A stretch of DNA of 64,000 nucleotides from Micrococcus sp. EYE_212 (GCF_023147585.1 NZ_JAHXOZ010000003.1:62001-126000); one strand, 5' to 3'; shown: positions 21,126 to 30,795, counted from the stretch's first letter. Notes: a model not told the origin generated them from the sequence alone. Translations and numbers: made by a program.

Positions 21126-21893
21126 ATGGCCTTCGACTTCCAGCGCGCCCTCTCCCTCGGCCGGCAGGCCGCCCGCCTCCTGGAGACGCTCAGCTCCTCC
21201 TCCGACGCCGGCCCACGCCGCGGCTCGTCCCGCCGCGCCTCCGGCTCGGGGACGGGCGGCGGCGCCGGGCCCGTCTTCGACCTGGGCGTCCCGCCCCGGG
21301 ATCCGGGGGCCCCGGCCTTCGACCCGACCCGGCGCACCGACGACTGGCCCACTCCCCCGGCCGGCGGCGCGCGCCGGACGGACCGGCGCCGTGTGGACGA
21401 GGTGCTGCGCCGCGCCCGGGACGCGGACCGTGCCGAGGGACCGGCGGCGTCGGGGCGCGCGGCGGGCCGGCCGGACCGGCGGTCCCCCGCCGAGCTGCTC
21501 CCCGACTTCACCGGCCGCGCGCGCGTGGATTACGCCCCCGTGCCCGGCCCCGCGGCGGGCCCGGGCGAGGTGGTGTGGACCTGGGTCCCGTTCGAGGAGA
21601 TGGACGGCCGGGGCAAGGACCGCCCCGTCCTCCTCGTCGGCCGCGACGGCGCGTGCCTGCTCGGCCTCATGCTCACGAGCCGGGACCGCAACAACGCGGA
21701 CCTGCGCGACGAGGACTACGTGGACGTCGGCGCCGGGCCGTGGGACCGGCGCGGCCGGGCCTCCGAGGCGAAGGTGGACCGCGTGCTGCGCGTGGACCCG
21801 GACGCCGTGCGCCGGGAGGGTGGGGTCCTGGACCCCGCGCGGTTCGAGGCCGTGGGCGACGCGCTGCGCCGCCACCAGGGCTGGGAGTGCTGA
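21126..21893 (+). CDS. Solitary PemK/MazF-like protein
   Basis: A 255-residue protein. The first 110 residues are Arg, Gly, Pro and Ser-rich and probably disordered. A MazF/PemK-like beta barrel follows from about residue 135: [13 protein letters not shown], then [12 protein letters not shown] (the KxRPxLVV block of the family) and [11 protein letters not shown]. Classical MazF enzymes are mRNA interferases of about 110 residues paired with an antitoxin; here no antitoxin gene lies on either side, and the protein is more than twice as long. It may be a non-toxic RNase or RNA-binding derivative (inference). Leaderless promoter; rpsT follows. Confidence 0.75.
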   Translation: MAFDFQRALSLGRQAARLLETLSSSSDAGPRRGSSRRASGSGTGGGAGPVFDLGVPPRDPGAPAFDPTRRTDDWPTPPAGGARRTDRRRVDEVLRRARDADRAEGPAASGRAAGRPDRRSPAELLPDFTGRARVDYAPVPGPAAGPGEVVWTWVPFEEMDGRGKDRPVLLVGRDGACLLGLMLTSRDRNNADLRDEDYVDVGAGPWDRRGRASEAKVDRVLRVDPDAVRREGGVLDPARFEAVGDALRRHQGWEC

Positions 21894-21941
21894 CGCGCCA
21901 CGCCGAGGCACTCCCCGGCCATGTCCGGGACACGCAGATGA

Positions 21942-21947
21942 TACGAT
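21942..21947 (+). promoter_or_regulatory. Candidate rpsT -10 box
   Basis: TACGAT in a small AT-richer patch, giving a leader of about 150 bases before the rpsT TTG. No clear -35. Confidence 0.45.
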
Positions 21948-22106
21948 CGTGGGCATTGTGTCCGCCGGTCGACGGGCACCCCCGGACCGGGATCGCCACG
22001 GTGTCCCCACGCCACTGAAGTCCACGGATCCGGGAACCCTCCACGACCCCCCTGTTCACGCGGCGTGCGGACCACCCGTCCCGCGCCGACGACGTAAGGA
22101 CCAGAG

Positions 22107-22373
22107 TTGGCCAACATCAAGTCTCAGAAGAAGCGCATCCTCACCAACGAGAAGGCGCGCCAGCGCAACATCGCTGTGAAGTCCGAGCTGCGCACCGCCA
22201 TCCGCGCCGTGGACAAGGCCGTGGCCGCCGGCGAGGCCGAGGCCGCCGCCGCCGCGCTGCGCACCGCGAACCGCAAGCTGGACAAGGCAGCCTCCAAGGG
22301 CGTCATCCACAAGAACCAGGCCGCGAACCGCAAGTCGGGCATCGCGAACCGCGTGAAGGCCCTCTTCGCCTGA
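22107..22373 (+). CDS. rpsT: 30S ribosomal protein S20
   Basis: An 88-residue Lys/Arg/Ala-rich protein ([10 protein letters not shown], then [19 protein letters not shown]), the normal S20 length. It binds 16S rRNA early in 30S assembly. The start is TTG (22107-22109) with AAGGA upstream. A TTG start is also used for rpsT in E. coli, where it matters for autoregulation. Convergent with holA across a terminator. Confidence 0.96.
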   Translation: MANIKSQKKRILTNEKARQRNIAVKSELRTAIRAVDKAVAAGEAEAAAAALRTANRKLDKAASKGVIHKNQAANRKSGIANRVKALFA

Positions 22374-22390
22374 TCCGCAGCGCCACACCG

Positions 22391-22430
22391 CCACGGCCCC
22401 CGCTCCGAGACCCTCGGACGGGGGCCGTGG
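22391..22430. terminator. Terminator between rpsT and holA
   Basis: Arms CCACGGCCCCCG and CGGGGGCCGTGG pair perfectly, continued by TCCGAG / CTCGGA with one bulged C and a 3-base loop. Sited between convergent genes. Confidence 0.85.
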
Positions 22431-22457
22431 TGCGTCCGGGGAGGGTCCGCGGCGTGG

Positions 22458-23477
22458 TCAGCGACGCACGGCCGTGGCGATCCGGATGACCGCCCGCTCG
22501 ACCGCGAAGTCGGGGTTGCGGGAGGCGCCCTTGACCTCGGCGTCGGCCTGGGCGATCCACTCGACGGCCTGCGCGATCCCGGCGGGGGTCCAGTGGCGGG
22601 CGGCCTGCTGCACGTAGCGCACCTGGAACGGAGCCACCCCCAGGAGGGAGGCGAGCTCGCCCTGCTCCCGGCCGGCGTCGATGATGCGCGCGACCTGGCG
22701 GGCCTTCAGCGTGAGCGCCGAGGTGATCATCACGGGGTGCACGCCGGTGGCCAGCGCGTGGCGGACGAGGGACACGGCGCGGGAGGCCTGGCCCTCGAGA
22801 GCGGCGTCCGCGACGGCGAAGCTCGTGGCCTCGACGCGGCCGCCGTGGTAGGTGTCCACCATCTCGGCGGTGACCGTGCCGGTGGTGTCGTCGATCAGCT
22901 GACGGCACGCGGCGGCGAGCTCCGTGAGGGAGGCGCCGGTGGCGCGCACGAGGGCGCGGGCGGCGTCCTCGTCCACGCGGCGGCGTGCCTCGCGGAACTC
23001 CGCCTGGACGAGCGCCAGACGGTCCTCGTCCCGCTTGAGGGGCGCGCAGTCCACCACGGTGCCGGCCTTCGCGACGGCGTCGAGCAGCCGCTTGCCCCGG
23101 CTGCCGCCCGTGTGGCGCAGCACGAGGGTGACCTCGTCCGCGCCGGGGCCCTGCTCGACGAGGCGCAGGGCGTCGGCGAGGAAGGCGTCGTTCATGGACT
23201 CGAGCCCGTCCACGCGGATGAGGGTGGGCTCGGCGAAGAGCGAGGGGCTGGCGGCCATGGCCAGCTGCCCCGCCTGGTACTCCCCGGCGCGCAGGTCGTG
23301 CACCTCGAGGCTCTCGTGCCGGGCACGCAGCGCGGCCGTCACCCGGTCCGTGACCCAGCGGGCCACGTAGTCCTCGGGGCCCTTGAGCAGCGTGAGCGGG
23401 CCGGGCTCCGTGCGGCGCCAGGCCAGCGGATCCGTGCGCGGGGCGCGGCCGGAGCGGGGGCTGCGGGCGGCGGACAT
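22458..23477 (-). CDS. holA: DNA polymerase III subunit delta
   Basis: Clamp-loader subunit that opens the sliding clamp. 339 residues, with the usual three-domain plan: an N-terminal AAA-like part (LLKGPEDYVARWV ... LAMAASPSLFAEPTLIRVDGLE), the middle region with LVLRHTGGSRGKRLLDAV, and the C-terminal collar with PVMITSALTLKARQVARI and FAVERAVIRI. The ATG at 23477 lies 7 bases after a TAGGAT box and has no ribosome binding site, so it is probably leaderless. Downstream of comEC, with which it also overlaps its promoter. Confidence 0.92.
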   Translation of the reverse strand: MSAARSPRSGRAPRTDPLAWRRTEPGPLTLLKGPEDYVARWVTDRVTAALRARHESLEVHDLRAGEYQAGQLAMAASPSLFAEPTLIRVDGLESMNDAFLADALRLVEQGPGADEVTLVLRHTGGSRGKRLLDAVAKAGTVVDCAPLKRDEDRLALVQAEFREARRRVDEDAARALVRATGASLTELAAACRQLIDDTTGTVTAEMVDTYHGGRVEATSFAVADAALEGQASRAVSLVRHALATGVHPVMITSALTLKARQVARIIDAGREQGELASLLGVAPFQVRYVQQAARHWTPAGIAQAVEWIAQADAEVKGASRNPDFAVERAVIRIATAVRR

Positions 23478-23484
23478 GGGCACC

Positions 23485-23490
23485 ATCCTA
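23485..23490 (-). promoter_or_regulatory. Leaderless holA -10 box built on the comEC stop codon
   Basis: TAGGAT ends 7 bases before the holA ATG. Its first three bases (23488-23490) are the TAG stop of comEC. Confidence 0.6.
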
Positions 23491-26085
23491 GGGTGTGGAG
23501 ACGGGGACGGCGGGAGGGCGGACGGTGTGCACGGCGATCCCGGGATCCCCGTCCGAGCCCGACTCCAGGGTGAGCGCGAGGGTGCCGTGCCGGTCGGTGC
23601 GGGCCACCGGGCCGAGCCGCTCGAGGGCGGCCACGGTGGCGGGGTGGGGGTGTCCGTACGTGTTCTCTGCGCCCACCGAGACGACCTGGAGCCGGGCGCG
23701 GACCGCCGCGGGGACGTCCGTGCCGCCGTTGCGCGCACCGTGGTGGGCCACCTTCAGCACGTCCGCGGAGGGCGGCGGGGGTGCGTCCGAGCGCAGTCCG
23801 GCCGCCCAGGCGGCGCTCGCCGCCTGCTCCATGTCCCCCGTGACGAGCACGGTCAGCGGGCCCACGGCGCCGCGCACAGTGAGCAGAAGCTGTGCGGAGG
23901 CGTCGTTCTCCTCGGGCGCGGCGCGATCGGCGAGGAGGACGCTCCACCGCACCGATCCGCTCTCCCCCTCCTGGCCCGTGTGGAGCGGCGTCGCTCCGGA
24001 GGGCGGCGGCATCGCGGGGTCCTCCCCCGTGCTGGCGCGGCTCCTCCCTCGTTCGAGGGGTGTGCCCGCGGCGGGGTCGCCGAGCGGCGAGCTGCCGGCC
24101 GAGCGGGTGGCGTAGTGGACCGCGCCAGGGGCGAGCTGCCCCGTGAGCCCGGCCAGCCCTCCGGCATGATCGGCGTGGAGGTGGGTGAGCAGCACCGCGT
24201 CCACCCTCTCCACGCGCAGGTCCGCGAGGCATCGTCGGGCGGCGTCGGGATCCGGTCCGACGTCGACGGCGAGGGCAGAGTCCACGCCCGTGCGGAGGAC
24301 CGTCATGTCCCCCTGCCCCACGTCGCAGAACGCCGCGACCCAGCCCTCGGGGACGTCGCCGGCCGGTCGGGGGGTCAGCACCGCGCCCACGCCGCCCGTG
24401 GCCGCGGCGATCAGCGCGGCCGTCAGCACCGCGGCGGCGGACACCCGCCGGACGCGGTCCGGCGCCGAGCGACCCACGCGCCGCACGCGGGGAGGCGACT
24501 CCCGTTCCAGCACCAGGACCGCACGGAAGCCCGCGAGCGTGGCGACCGTGAGGAGGGCGCCGAGGGCGAACCCGAGGCCGCCGCCCGGCCATGGCCGCAG
24601 GGCGCCCGGCAGCGTGGCGGCCGTGGTCGCGGTCCAGCCGATGGCCGCGGCCGGCCACTGCGCGATCCAGACGAGGGCGGCCGCGATCGGCGGGGCGGGC
24701 AGGACCAGCGCGGCGGCGAGCGTGCCGAGGACGGTCACCGGTGCGACCGCGGGGGCGGCCACGATGTTGGTGAGCACGGCGTAGGCACTCACCGTGCCGG
24801 TCATGGCCAGGAGGATCGGCTGACACGCGAGGTGGGCAGCCACGGTGACGGACAGGGACGCGGAGAGCCAGCGCGCGGCGGAGTCGGGCAGCACGCGCGC
24901 CATCCGCGGATGCAGCCACCGGTCCACGGGGGCGGCGACGAGCACGATCCCCGCCGTCGCGGCCAGTGAGAGGTGGAACGCGACCTCCGTCGCGAGAGTC
25001 GGCGCGACCACGAGCAGCCCGGTGCCGCCCACCGCGAGCAGGGAGAACGCCTGCCGGCCGCGGCCGAGGAAGAGGGCCAGCGCCCCCAGCGCGCCCATCA
25101 CAGCCGCCCGGAGCACGGAGGGCTCCGGTCCGACGACGACCACGAACACCCCGAGCGTGGCCAGCGCCGCGGCCACCACCGCGTGCCGGTGCACGCGCAG
25201 CGAGCGCAGGACCACGGCGACCGTGCCCAGGAGCAGCGCGCAGTTCGCCCCGGAGACGGCGCTGAGGTGGCTCAGCCCGGCATCCTTCATGGCGTCCCCG
25301 AGCTCCGCGCTCTGGGCCGTGCGGTCCCCCAGCACGAGCCCGGGGATCAGCTGGGGCGCCGTGCCGATCAGGGGAGAGGCCGCGGCCCGGAACGCCGAGC
25401 GCAGCACCTCACGCCCGGAGGGTCCCGCCACGTCCGGCGGGAGTGCTGCGCCTCCCTGTGCCGGACAGGGCCCCGGGATCGGTGCCGCGCGTGCGGTGAG
25501 GAACACCGTGTCCCCCTCGCGCCGGGGAGTGGCCACGACACAGGCCTTCCCGCCCGCCGCGACACCGCCGTCCGCCGTGCCGAGCCCGAGGGGCGGCTCC
25601 CCCTCCCCCGTGAGGCGGACCGCCTCGGGCCGCTCGAACGCTCGAGAGGGGTGGCCGAATCGCGTGGCCGTGGCCGGGGCGCCCCACCGCGGTCCGAAGG
25701 GCGACCCGGTGGCCTGGGGTGGGGCGTCCAGCACCACTTCGACCCGCACGGCCTCTTCCGCGGTCACGGCGTCATCCCAGCCGACGCGCTCCCGCGCGGA
25801 CTGGTGGAGGGCCACGTGCTGGGCCATCAGCGCTCCCGCCACGCCGGCCAGCACGACGGCGGTGGCCACGCCTCGCCGAGGGCGGTCGGTGCGTCGTGCT
25901 CCGGCGGATCGGCCGCCCACGACCAGCGCGGCGGCCCCGTACAGGGCGAGGAGCCCACACGCCCCGGACGCCAGGACGGCCTCGTGCGCGGGCCGGCTCG
26001 GGAGCACGTTCCCGAGGGCCAGGCACAGCAGCAGCGCCGGAACCCATCGGACGTCCAGCGGTCCGGGGACGGCGCCGGCGCTCAC
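23488..26085 (-). CDS. comEC: ComEC/Rec2 DNA uptake channel
   Basis: The inner-membrane channel for transforming DNA. 865 residues: several N-terminal hydrophobic segments with an extracytoplasmic domain (about 100-225), the Competence domain with LSHLSAVSGANCALLLG and many membrane helices (about 230-530), and a C-terminal metallo-beta-lactamase-like domain with LLTHLHADHAGG, VLVTGDME and LKVAHHGARNG. All parts are intact, so this is a full-length gene. GTG start at 26083-26085, 4 bases after the comEA stop. Natural competence is documented in M. luteus, which fits. Confidence 0.94.
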   Translation of the reverse strand: MSAGAVPGPLDVRWVPALLLCLALGNVLPSRPAHEAVLASGACGLLALYGAAALVVGGRSAGARRTDRPRRGVATAVVLAGVAGALMAQHVALHQSARERVGWDDAVTAEEAVRVEVVLDAPPQATGSPFGPRWGAPATATRFGHPSRAFERPEAVRLTGEGEPPLGLGTADGGVAAGGKACVVATPRREGDTVFLTARAAPIPGPCPAQGGAALPPDVAGPSGREVLRSAFRAAASPLIGTAPQLIPGLVLGDRTAQSAELGDAMKDAGLSHLSAVSGANCALLLGTVAVVLRSLRVHRHAVVAAALATLGVFVVVVGPEPSVLRAAVMGALGALALFLGRGRQAFSLLAVGGTGLLVVAPTLATEVAFHLSLAATAGIVLVAAPVDRWLHPRMARVLPDSAARWLSASLSVTVAAHLACQPILLAMTGTVSAYAVLTNIVAAPAVAPVTVLGTLAAALVLPAPPIAAALVWIAQWPAAAIGWTATTAATLPGALRPWPGGGLGFALGALLTVATLAGFRAVLVLERESPPRVRRVGRSAPDRVRRVSAAAVLTAALIAAATGGVGAVLTPRPAGDVPEGWVAAFCDVGQGDMTVLRTGVDSALAVDVGPDPDAARRCLADLRVERVDAVLLTHLHADHAGGLAGLTGQLAPGAVHYATRSAGSSPLGDPAAGTPLERGRSRASTGEDPAMPPPSGATPLHTGQEGESGSVRWSVLLADRAAPEENDASAQLLLTVRGAVGPLTVLVTGDMEQAASAAWAAGLRSDAPPPPSADVLKVAHHGARNGGTDVPAAVRARLQVVSVGAENTYGHPHPATVAALERLGPVARTDRHGTLALTLESGSDGDPGIAVHTVRPPAVPVSTP

Positions 26086-26089
26086 GGGG

Positions 26090-27025
26090 TCACCAGCTCA
26101 CGTGGTCACGCAGCCGCGCGAGGGCGGCCGGGCCGATCCCGGGCACCGCGTCCAGGTCCTGCAGCCCGCCGAACGGGCCCACCGACTCCCGGTGCGCGAT
26201 GATCTTCTCCGCCGTCGCCGGACCCACGCCCGGGAGCGTCTCGAGGGCGGCCGCGTCGGCCGTGTTCAGGTCCACCGGCACCGCGCCCGCACCGTCGGGA
26301 GACTGCGCCCCCGAGCTGCCGGGCCCCGCCACCGCGGCCCCCGCTCGCCCGCTGGGAGCCGCCGACCCCGCTGGCGGCGCCCCACCCCCGGCCGCCGCGG
26401 CCAGCTCTGCGTCCGGCGTGCGAGCGGACGGGACCAGGACCTGCTGGCCGTCCGAGAGCGTCGCAGCGAGGTTGATCCGCTCGGTGCGCGCCTGGGACGC
26501 GGCCCCGCCGGCGGCCCGGATCGCGTCCGTGACCCGGGACCCGGCCGCCAGGGTCACGACGCCGGGCCGACGGACCTCGCCCACCACGTGCACGCGCACC
26601 TCCGCCGGTGCGGAGCCTTCGCCCGCGCCCCCGGAGTCCCCGGAAGAACCGCCGGACGGTGTCCCCGAGGACGCGCCGGGGGCCTCTCCGGCAGGCCTCA
26701 CGGTCGCCCCGGGGCCAGGATCCGGGACGCTCGCGCCCGGGGCCGCGCCGGCGGCATCGCCCGAGGGCGGCGCCGGGATACCCGACACGGACCCGACCGA
26801 TGCGGCCGGGGCGGGCGGAGTCGGGGCGGTCAGCCAGGTCACGGCCCACCACGCGATGGCCGCCACCAGCAGCACGAGCGCGGCCGTGCCTGCGGCGCGC
26901 CACCGGACGATCGGGGGGCGCGGCGGGACGGCCTCCCAGTCCTCACCGGGGCCGCGACCGCGGGGGTCCTGACCGTGGACGGGGCCGGGCTGCTCGGAGG
27001 GGACGTCCGGGGCTCGCGTGTGCAT
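26090..27025 (-). CDS. comEA: ComEA-like DNA receptor
   Basis: Membrane-anchored DNA-binding protein that hands DNA to ComEC. About 311 residues. A single membrane anchor (AALVLLVAAIAWWAVTWL) lies at about residues 46-65, then a long Pro/Ala/Gly/Ser-rich spacer, a SLBB domain (VRVHVVGEVRRPGVVTL), a second low-complexity spacer, and a C-terminal helix-hairpin-helix pair (DLNTADAAALETLPGVGPATAEKII ... DAVPGIGPAAL). The ATG at 27025 is chosen, but no good ribosome binding site is seen and a start up to 36 codons earlier is possible. Confidence 0.9.
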   Translation of the reverse strand: MHTRAPDVPSEQPGPVHGQDPRGRGPGEDWEAVPPRPPIVRWRAAGTAALVLLVAAIAWWAVTWLTAPTPPAPAASVGSVSGIPAPPSGDAAGAAPGASVPDPGPGATVRPAGEAPGASSGTPSGGSSGDSGGAGEGSAPAEVRVHVVGEVRRPGVVTLAAGSRVTDAIRAAGGAASQARTERINLAATLSDGQQVLVPSARTPDAELAAAAGGGAPPAGSAAPSGRAGAAVAGPGSSGAQSPDGAGAVPVDLNTADAAALETLPGVGPATAEKIIAHRESVGPFGGLQDLDAVPGIGPAALARLRDHVSW

Positions 27026-27163
27026 GGAGCCACTGTGGCCGGGCCGGCGGGTCAGGAGAGGCGCCCGCCGCGGCCTCGGGGATGGCGAGGAGCGACCCGA
27101 CGCCTGTGCAGGAGCGGACTGCCCGGTCCACACATGCCCCGTCCGCCCCGGCTCGACTCGGCC

Positions 27164-28126
27164 TCAGTCGACCTCCACCTCGAGCGGGGTCACCACCACG
27201 CCCAGCGCGCCGAGTCCCAGGTGCGCGGCGAGGACCCCCGGCAGCTCGACGACGGGAACGGGCGTGGCCGAGTGCGGCTGCAGGCGCGCCACCAGCTCCT
27301 CGCTCCCCGCCGGGTCGCCGAAGCCGTGCACCACGATCCGGCTCGGCGTCCCGGCGGCACGCTCCAGGGCGAGCTCGACGATCCGGTCCATCGCGCGGGC
27401 CGCCGAGCGCGGGCGGTCCACCAGGGTGACCGCGCCGTCGTCGAGGGCCAGCACGGGGCGCACGTGGAGCAGGGTGCCCAGCAGGGAGGCCACGGCGCCG
27501 ATCCGGCCGCCGCGGCGCAGCTGTTCGAGGCTCGGCACGGAGAACAGCACGGCGCCCGCCTGTGCGGTGGCCTCCGCCCGCGCGGTGATCTGCTCCACCG
27601 GCAGCCCCACGCCGGCGTCGATCGCCGCGTCCAGCACCGTGAGGCCGAGCGCGAAGCCGGCCGTGCCCGAGTCGAGGACCGTGACGGGGCGCGGGGCGTC
27701 CGCCGCGGCGAGCCGCGCCGCCTCCACGGTGCCGGAGAGCCGGCTCGAGAGGTGCAGGGAGAGCACCCGCGCGTACCCGGCCTGCGCGAGGTCGGCGTAG
27801 ACGGCCCGGAACGCCCCCGGAGACGGCCGGGAGGTCTTCACGGGGGTGCCGGAGGCGAGGGCGACGGGCAGCTCGCACCGCAGGTCCTCCGTCCCCTCCG
27901 TGTGGATCTGCTCCCCCACCATCACGGGGAGGGTGACCTGGCGGATGCCCGCCGCCAGGGGGTGGGCGAGCAGGGCCGGCGGCAGGGCCGCGGCGGAGTC
28001 GGTCACGATCGCGGTCCGGTCCCGCCGGGGCGGCTTCAGCCCGTAGCGGGCCCGGCCCACCAGGTGGGGTCGGCGGGCGCGCAGGCGCTCCAGGACGTCG
28101 TCGCGCCACTGGTCCAGCGTCGCCAT
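27164..28126 (-). CDS. DegV family lipid-binding protein
   Basis: A 320-residue DegV/FakB-type protein. These bind a single fatty acid; in Firmicutes FakB presents it to a kinase. After an N-terminal extension of about 35 residues, the EDD domain begins TAIVTDSAAALPP. The lipid head-group motifs are visible as KTSRPSPGAF and LHLSSRLSGT, and RRGGRIGAVASLLG lies in the C-terminal half. Start by ATG with GGAGGAGG upstream. No FakA partner is next to it. Its role in actinobacteria is uncertain. Confidence 0.88.
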   Translation of the reverse strand: MATLDQWRDDVLERLRARRPHLVGRARYGLKPPRRDRTAIVTDSAAALPPALLAHPLAAGIRQVTLPVMVGEQIHTEGTEDLRCELPVALASGTPVKTSRPSPGAFRAVYADLAQAGYARVLSLHLSSRLSGTVEAARLAAADAPRPVTVLDSGTAGFALGLTVLDAAIDAGVGLPVEQITARAEATAQAGAVLFSVPSLEQLRRGGRIGAVASLLGTLLHVRPVLALDDGAVTLVDRPRSAARAMDRIVELALERAAGTPSRIVVHGFGDPAGSEELVARLQPHSATPVPVVELPGVLAAHLGLGALGVVVTPLEVEVD

Positions 28127-28140
28127 GCTCCCCTCCTCCT

Positions 28141-28162
28141 CCGGGCCGACGGGGCGGCCCGG
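28141..28162 (-). terminator. Possible weak terminator after leuS
   Basis: CCGGGCC / GGCCCGG with an 8-base loop, 19 bases past the leuS stop. Confidence 0.4.
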
Positions 28163-28180
28163 CTCAGTCCGGCTCGCCGA

Positions 28181-30685
28181 TCAGCGGATGACGAGGTTGA
28201 CGAGCTTGGGCTCGCGGACGATCGCCTTGACGATCTGGGCGTCCCCGATGAACGCCATGACCTTCTCGGACGTCCGGGCGCGCGCCTCGAGCTCCTCGGC
28301 GGTGATGTCCGCGGGCACCTCGAAGCTGTCGCGCACCTTGCCCTTGACCTGCACGACGGCGGTGACCGCGTCCTCCACGAGGAGGGACTCGTCGACCTCG
28401 GGCCAGCCGGAGCGCACCACCGAGGGCTCGTGGCCCAGCAGCACCCACATGTCCTCGGCCGCGTAGGGCGCGACGAGCGAGAGCAGCTTGGCGACGGCCT
28501 CGGCGGCCTCGCGGACCGCGGGATCCGCGGCGCCGGCCCCGTTGTCGATCTCCTTGCGGGTGGCGTTCACGAGCTCCATGGTCCTGGCGATCACCACGTT
28601 GAACTTGCCGTCGTCCAGCAGCTGGGCGGCCTCGTGCACCGTCCGGTGGGTCACGCGGCGCAGGGCCGCGGAGCCGCCCTCGGCGGCGCCCGCCGCCGGG
28701 CCCGCCTCGCGGACGTCCCGGGCCAGGCGCCAGGCACGGGCGAGGAACTTGCCCGCAGCGCCGGGGGCGACGTCGGCCCAGTCCACGTCGTCCTCCGGCG
28801 GAGACGCGAAGACCATGGTGAGGCGGACGGCGTCCACGCCGAACTCGTCGAGCTGCTGTCCCAGGTCCACGCCGTTGCCGAGGGACTTGGACATCGCCTT
28901 GCCGCCGTTGAGCACCTGGCCCTGGTTGAGCAGGGCGCGGAAGGGCTCCGTGAACGGCACGAGGCCCATGCCGTGCAGCGCCTTCGTGAAGAAGCGCGCG
29001 TAGAGCAGGTGCAGGATCGCGTGCTCGACGCCGCCCACGTACTGGTCCACGGGCAGCCAGTCGCGCACCGCCTGGGGGTCGAACACCTGCGTCTCGTCCC
29101 ACGGGGAGGCGTAGCGCAGGAAGTACCAGGACGAGTCCACGAAGGTGTCCATGGTGTCCGTGTCGCGCTTCGCCGGGCCGCCGCATCGCGGGCAGTCCAC
29201 GTTGACCCAGTCTTCGGCGGAGGCGAGCGGAGACTGGCCCTTGGGCGCGAGCTGCTCGCCCTTGAGGTCGGTCGGCAGGGTGACGGGCAGCTGGTCCTCG
29301 GGGACGAGGACCTCGCCGCAGTCGGCGCAGTGGATCACGGGGATCGGGGTGCCCCAGAAGCGCTGGCGGGAGAGCAGCCAGTCGCGCAGGCGGTAGGTGG
29401 TGGTGCCGCGCCCGGTGCCCTTGGCCTCGACGACCTCGATCGCGCGGGCGATGGCCGCCGTCTTGTCCAGGCCGTCGAGCTCGCCGGAGTTGACCAGGAC
29501 GCCCTCACCGGTGGTGGCCACCCCGGACACGGCCGGGTCCTCCTCGCCCGTGTCCACGACGGCGCGCACCGGCAGGCCCATGGCGCGGGCGAAGTCGAGG
29601 TCGCGCTGGTCGTGGGCGGGCACGGCCATGATCGCTCCGGTGCCGTAGTCGGCGAGCACGTAGTCCGAGGCCCACACGGGCAGGCGCTCCCCCGTCAGCG
29701 GGTTCACCGCGTGGCGGCCGAGGAACACGCCGGTCTTGGGACGGTCCGTGGCCTGGCGATCGATGTCGGAGACCTTCTTGAGGTCCTCGCGGTAGGCCTC
29801 GAGGTCGGCCCGGGCGTCGTCGGAGACGAGCTCGAGGGCCAGCGGGGCGTCTGCGGCCACCACCATGAAGGTGGCCCCGAACAGGGTGTCCGGGCGGGTG
29901 GTGAACACGGTGACGGAGGGGCCGTCCTCCACCTGGAAGTCCACGTGCGCGCCCTCGGAGCGGCCGATCCAGTTGCGCTGCATCGCGAGGACCCGCTCGG
30001 GCCAGTGACCGGTGAGCTGGTCCATGTCGTCCAGGAGCGCGTCCGCGAACCGCGTGATGCGGAAGTACCACTGGTTCAGCGTGCGCTTGGTGACCTCGGT
30101 GCCGCAGCGCTCGCACGTGCCGTCCACGACCTGCTCGTTGGCGAGCACGGTCTGGTCCTTCGGGCACCAGTTGACGGGCGAGTCCTTGCGGTAGGCGAGG
30201 CCCTCCTTGTGGAGCTGCTGGAAGAGCCACTGCGTCCAGCGGTAGTACTCGGGGTCGGAGGTGTGCAGCTCGCGGGTCCAGTCCACGGCGATCCCGTAGC
30301 GCTGGAACGAACGCTTCTGGGTCTCGATGTTGGCATAGGTCCACGCGGCCGGGTGCGCGTCGCGCTTGATGGCCGCGTTCTCGGCCGGGAGACCGAACGA
30401 GTCCCAGCCGATGGGGTGCAGCACGTCGTAGCCGCGCTGCAGCCAGTAGCGGGCCGCGACGTCGCCCATCGCGAACGCCTCCGCGTGGCCCATGTGCAGA
30501 TCGCCCGAGGGGTAGGGGAACATGTCCACCACGGTGCGCCGCTCGGCGCCGTCCTCCCGCGGGGTGAACGTGCCCGCCTGCTCCCAGTACCCGGCCCAGC
30601 GCGCCTCCACCTCTCGGAACGAGTACTCCGCGTCCGCGGGGACCTCGGGAGTGGCGGGGGCGGGGGTCTCGGAGATCTGGCTCAC
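28181..30685 (-). CDS. leuS: Leucyl-tRNA synthetase
   Basis: Class I synthetase charging tRNA-Leu. 834 residues. The HIGH-type motif is [11 protein letters not shown], the editing domain (CP1) lies at about 230-420 with [11 protein letters not shown] and [16 protein letters not shown], and the KMSKS-type motif is [11 protein letters not shown]. The zinc knuckle CxxC pairs (CERCGT, CADCGE, CPRCGG) are present. GTG start at 30683-30685. Lies on the same strand as, and downstream of, the YkvI-like gene, separated by a hairpin. Confidence 0.96.
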   Translation of the reverse strand: MSQISETPAPATPEVPADAEYSFREVEARWAGYWEQAGTFTPREDGAERRTVVDMFPYPSGDLHMGHAEAFAMGDVAARYWLQRGYDVLHPIGWDSFGLPAENAAIKRDAHPAAWTYANIETQKRSFQRYGIAVDWTRELHTSDPEYYRWTQWLFQQLHKEGLAYRKDSPVNWCPKDQTVLANEQVVDGTCERCGTEVTKRTLNQWYFRITRFADALLDDMDQLTGHWPERVLAMQRNWIGRSEGAHVDFQVEDGPSVTVFTTRPDTLFGATFMVVAADAPLALELVSDDARADLEAYREDLKKVSDIDRQATDRPKTGVFLGRHAVNPLTGERLPVWASDYVLADYGTGAIMAVPAHDQRDLDFARAMGLPVRAVVDTGEEDPAVSGVATTGEGVLVNSGELDGLDKTAAIARAIEVVEAKGTGRGTTTYRLRDWLLSRQRFWGTPIPVIHCADCGEVLVPEDQLPVTLPTDLKGEQLAPKGQSPLASAEDWVNVDCPRCGGPAKRDTDTMDTFVDSSWYFLRYASPWDETQVFDPQAVRDWLPVDQYVGGVEHAILHLLYARFFTKALHGMGLVPFTEPFRALLNQGQVLNGGKAMSKSLGNGVDLGQQLDEFGVDAVRLTMVFASPPEDDVDWADVAPGAAGKFLARAWRLARDVREAGPAAGAAEGGSAALRRVTHRTVHEAAQLLDDGKFNVVIARTMELVNATRKEIDNGAGAADPAVREAAEAVAKLLSLVAPYAAEDMWVLLGHEPSVVRSGWPEVDESLLVEDAVTAVVQVKGKVRDSFEVPADITAEELEARARTSEKVMAFIGDAQIVKAIVREPKLVNLVIR

Positions 30686-30764
30686 GGCGGTTCGTGTCCT
30701 AACGCGGTCGGGGTGGGGGTGCGGTGGCGGCGGGGGCGGGACGTTCGCGCGACGGCCTGACGGC

Positions 30765-30795
30765 GGACCCGCCCGCGCGTGTGCGGGGCGGGTCC
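30765..30795 (-). terminator. Terminator after the YkvI-like gene
   Basis: Perfect 10-base arms GGACCCGCCC / GGGCGGGTCC with an 11-base loop, 17 bases beyond the stop. A minus-strand TAGGAT at 30796-30801 lies immediately upstream of it; if that were the leuS -10, the hairpin would instead fall at the start of the leuS leader. Confidence 0.6.

Noticed and set aside
21126-22106. A toxin-antitoxin pair around the MazF-like gene
   Set aside because: Neither the gap before nor the gap after holds a small coding frame with a ribosome binding site on the same strand. The neighbours are lepA and rpsT.
26300-26830. Low-complexity stretch inside comEA as a tandem repeat element
   Set aside because: The Pro/Ala/Gly/Ser codons vary and show no exact repeat unit; it is a flexible protein spacer.
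24845-30760. Very long plus-strand open frame opposite comEC, comEA, degV and leuS
   Set aside because: It is a mirror effect of the G/C third positions on the other strand. The translation is Arg/Gly/Pro/Val/His-rich, has no recognisable domain, and the minus strand carries four clear genes.
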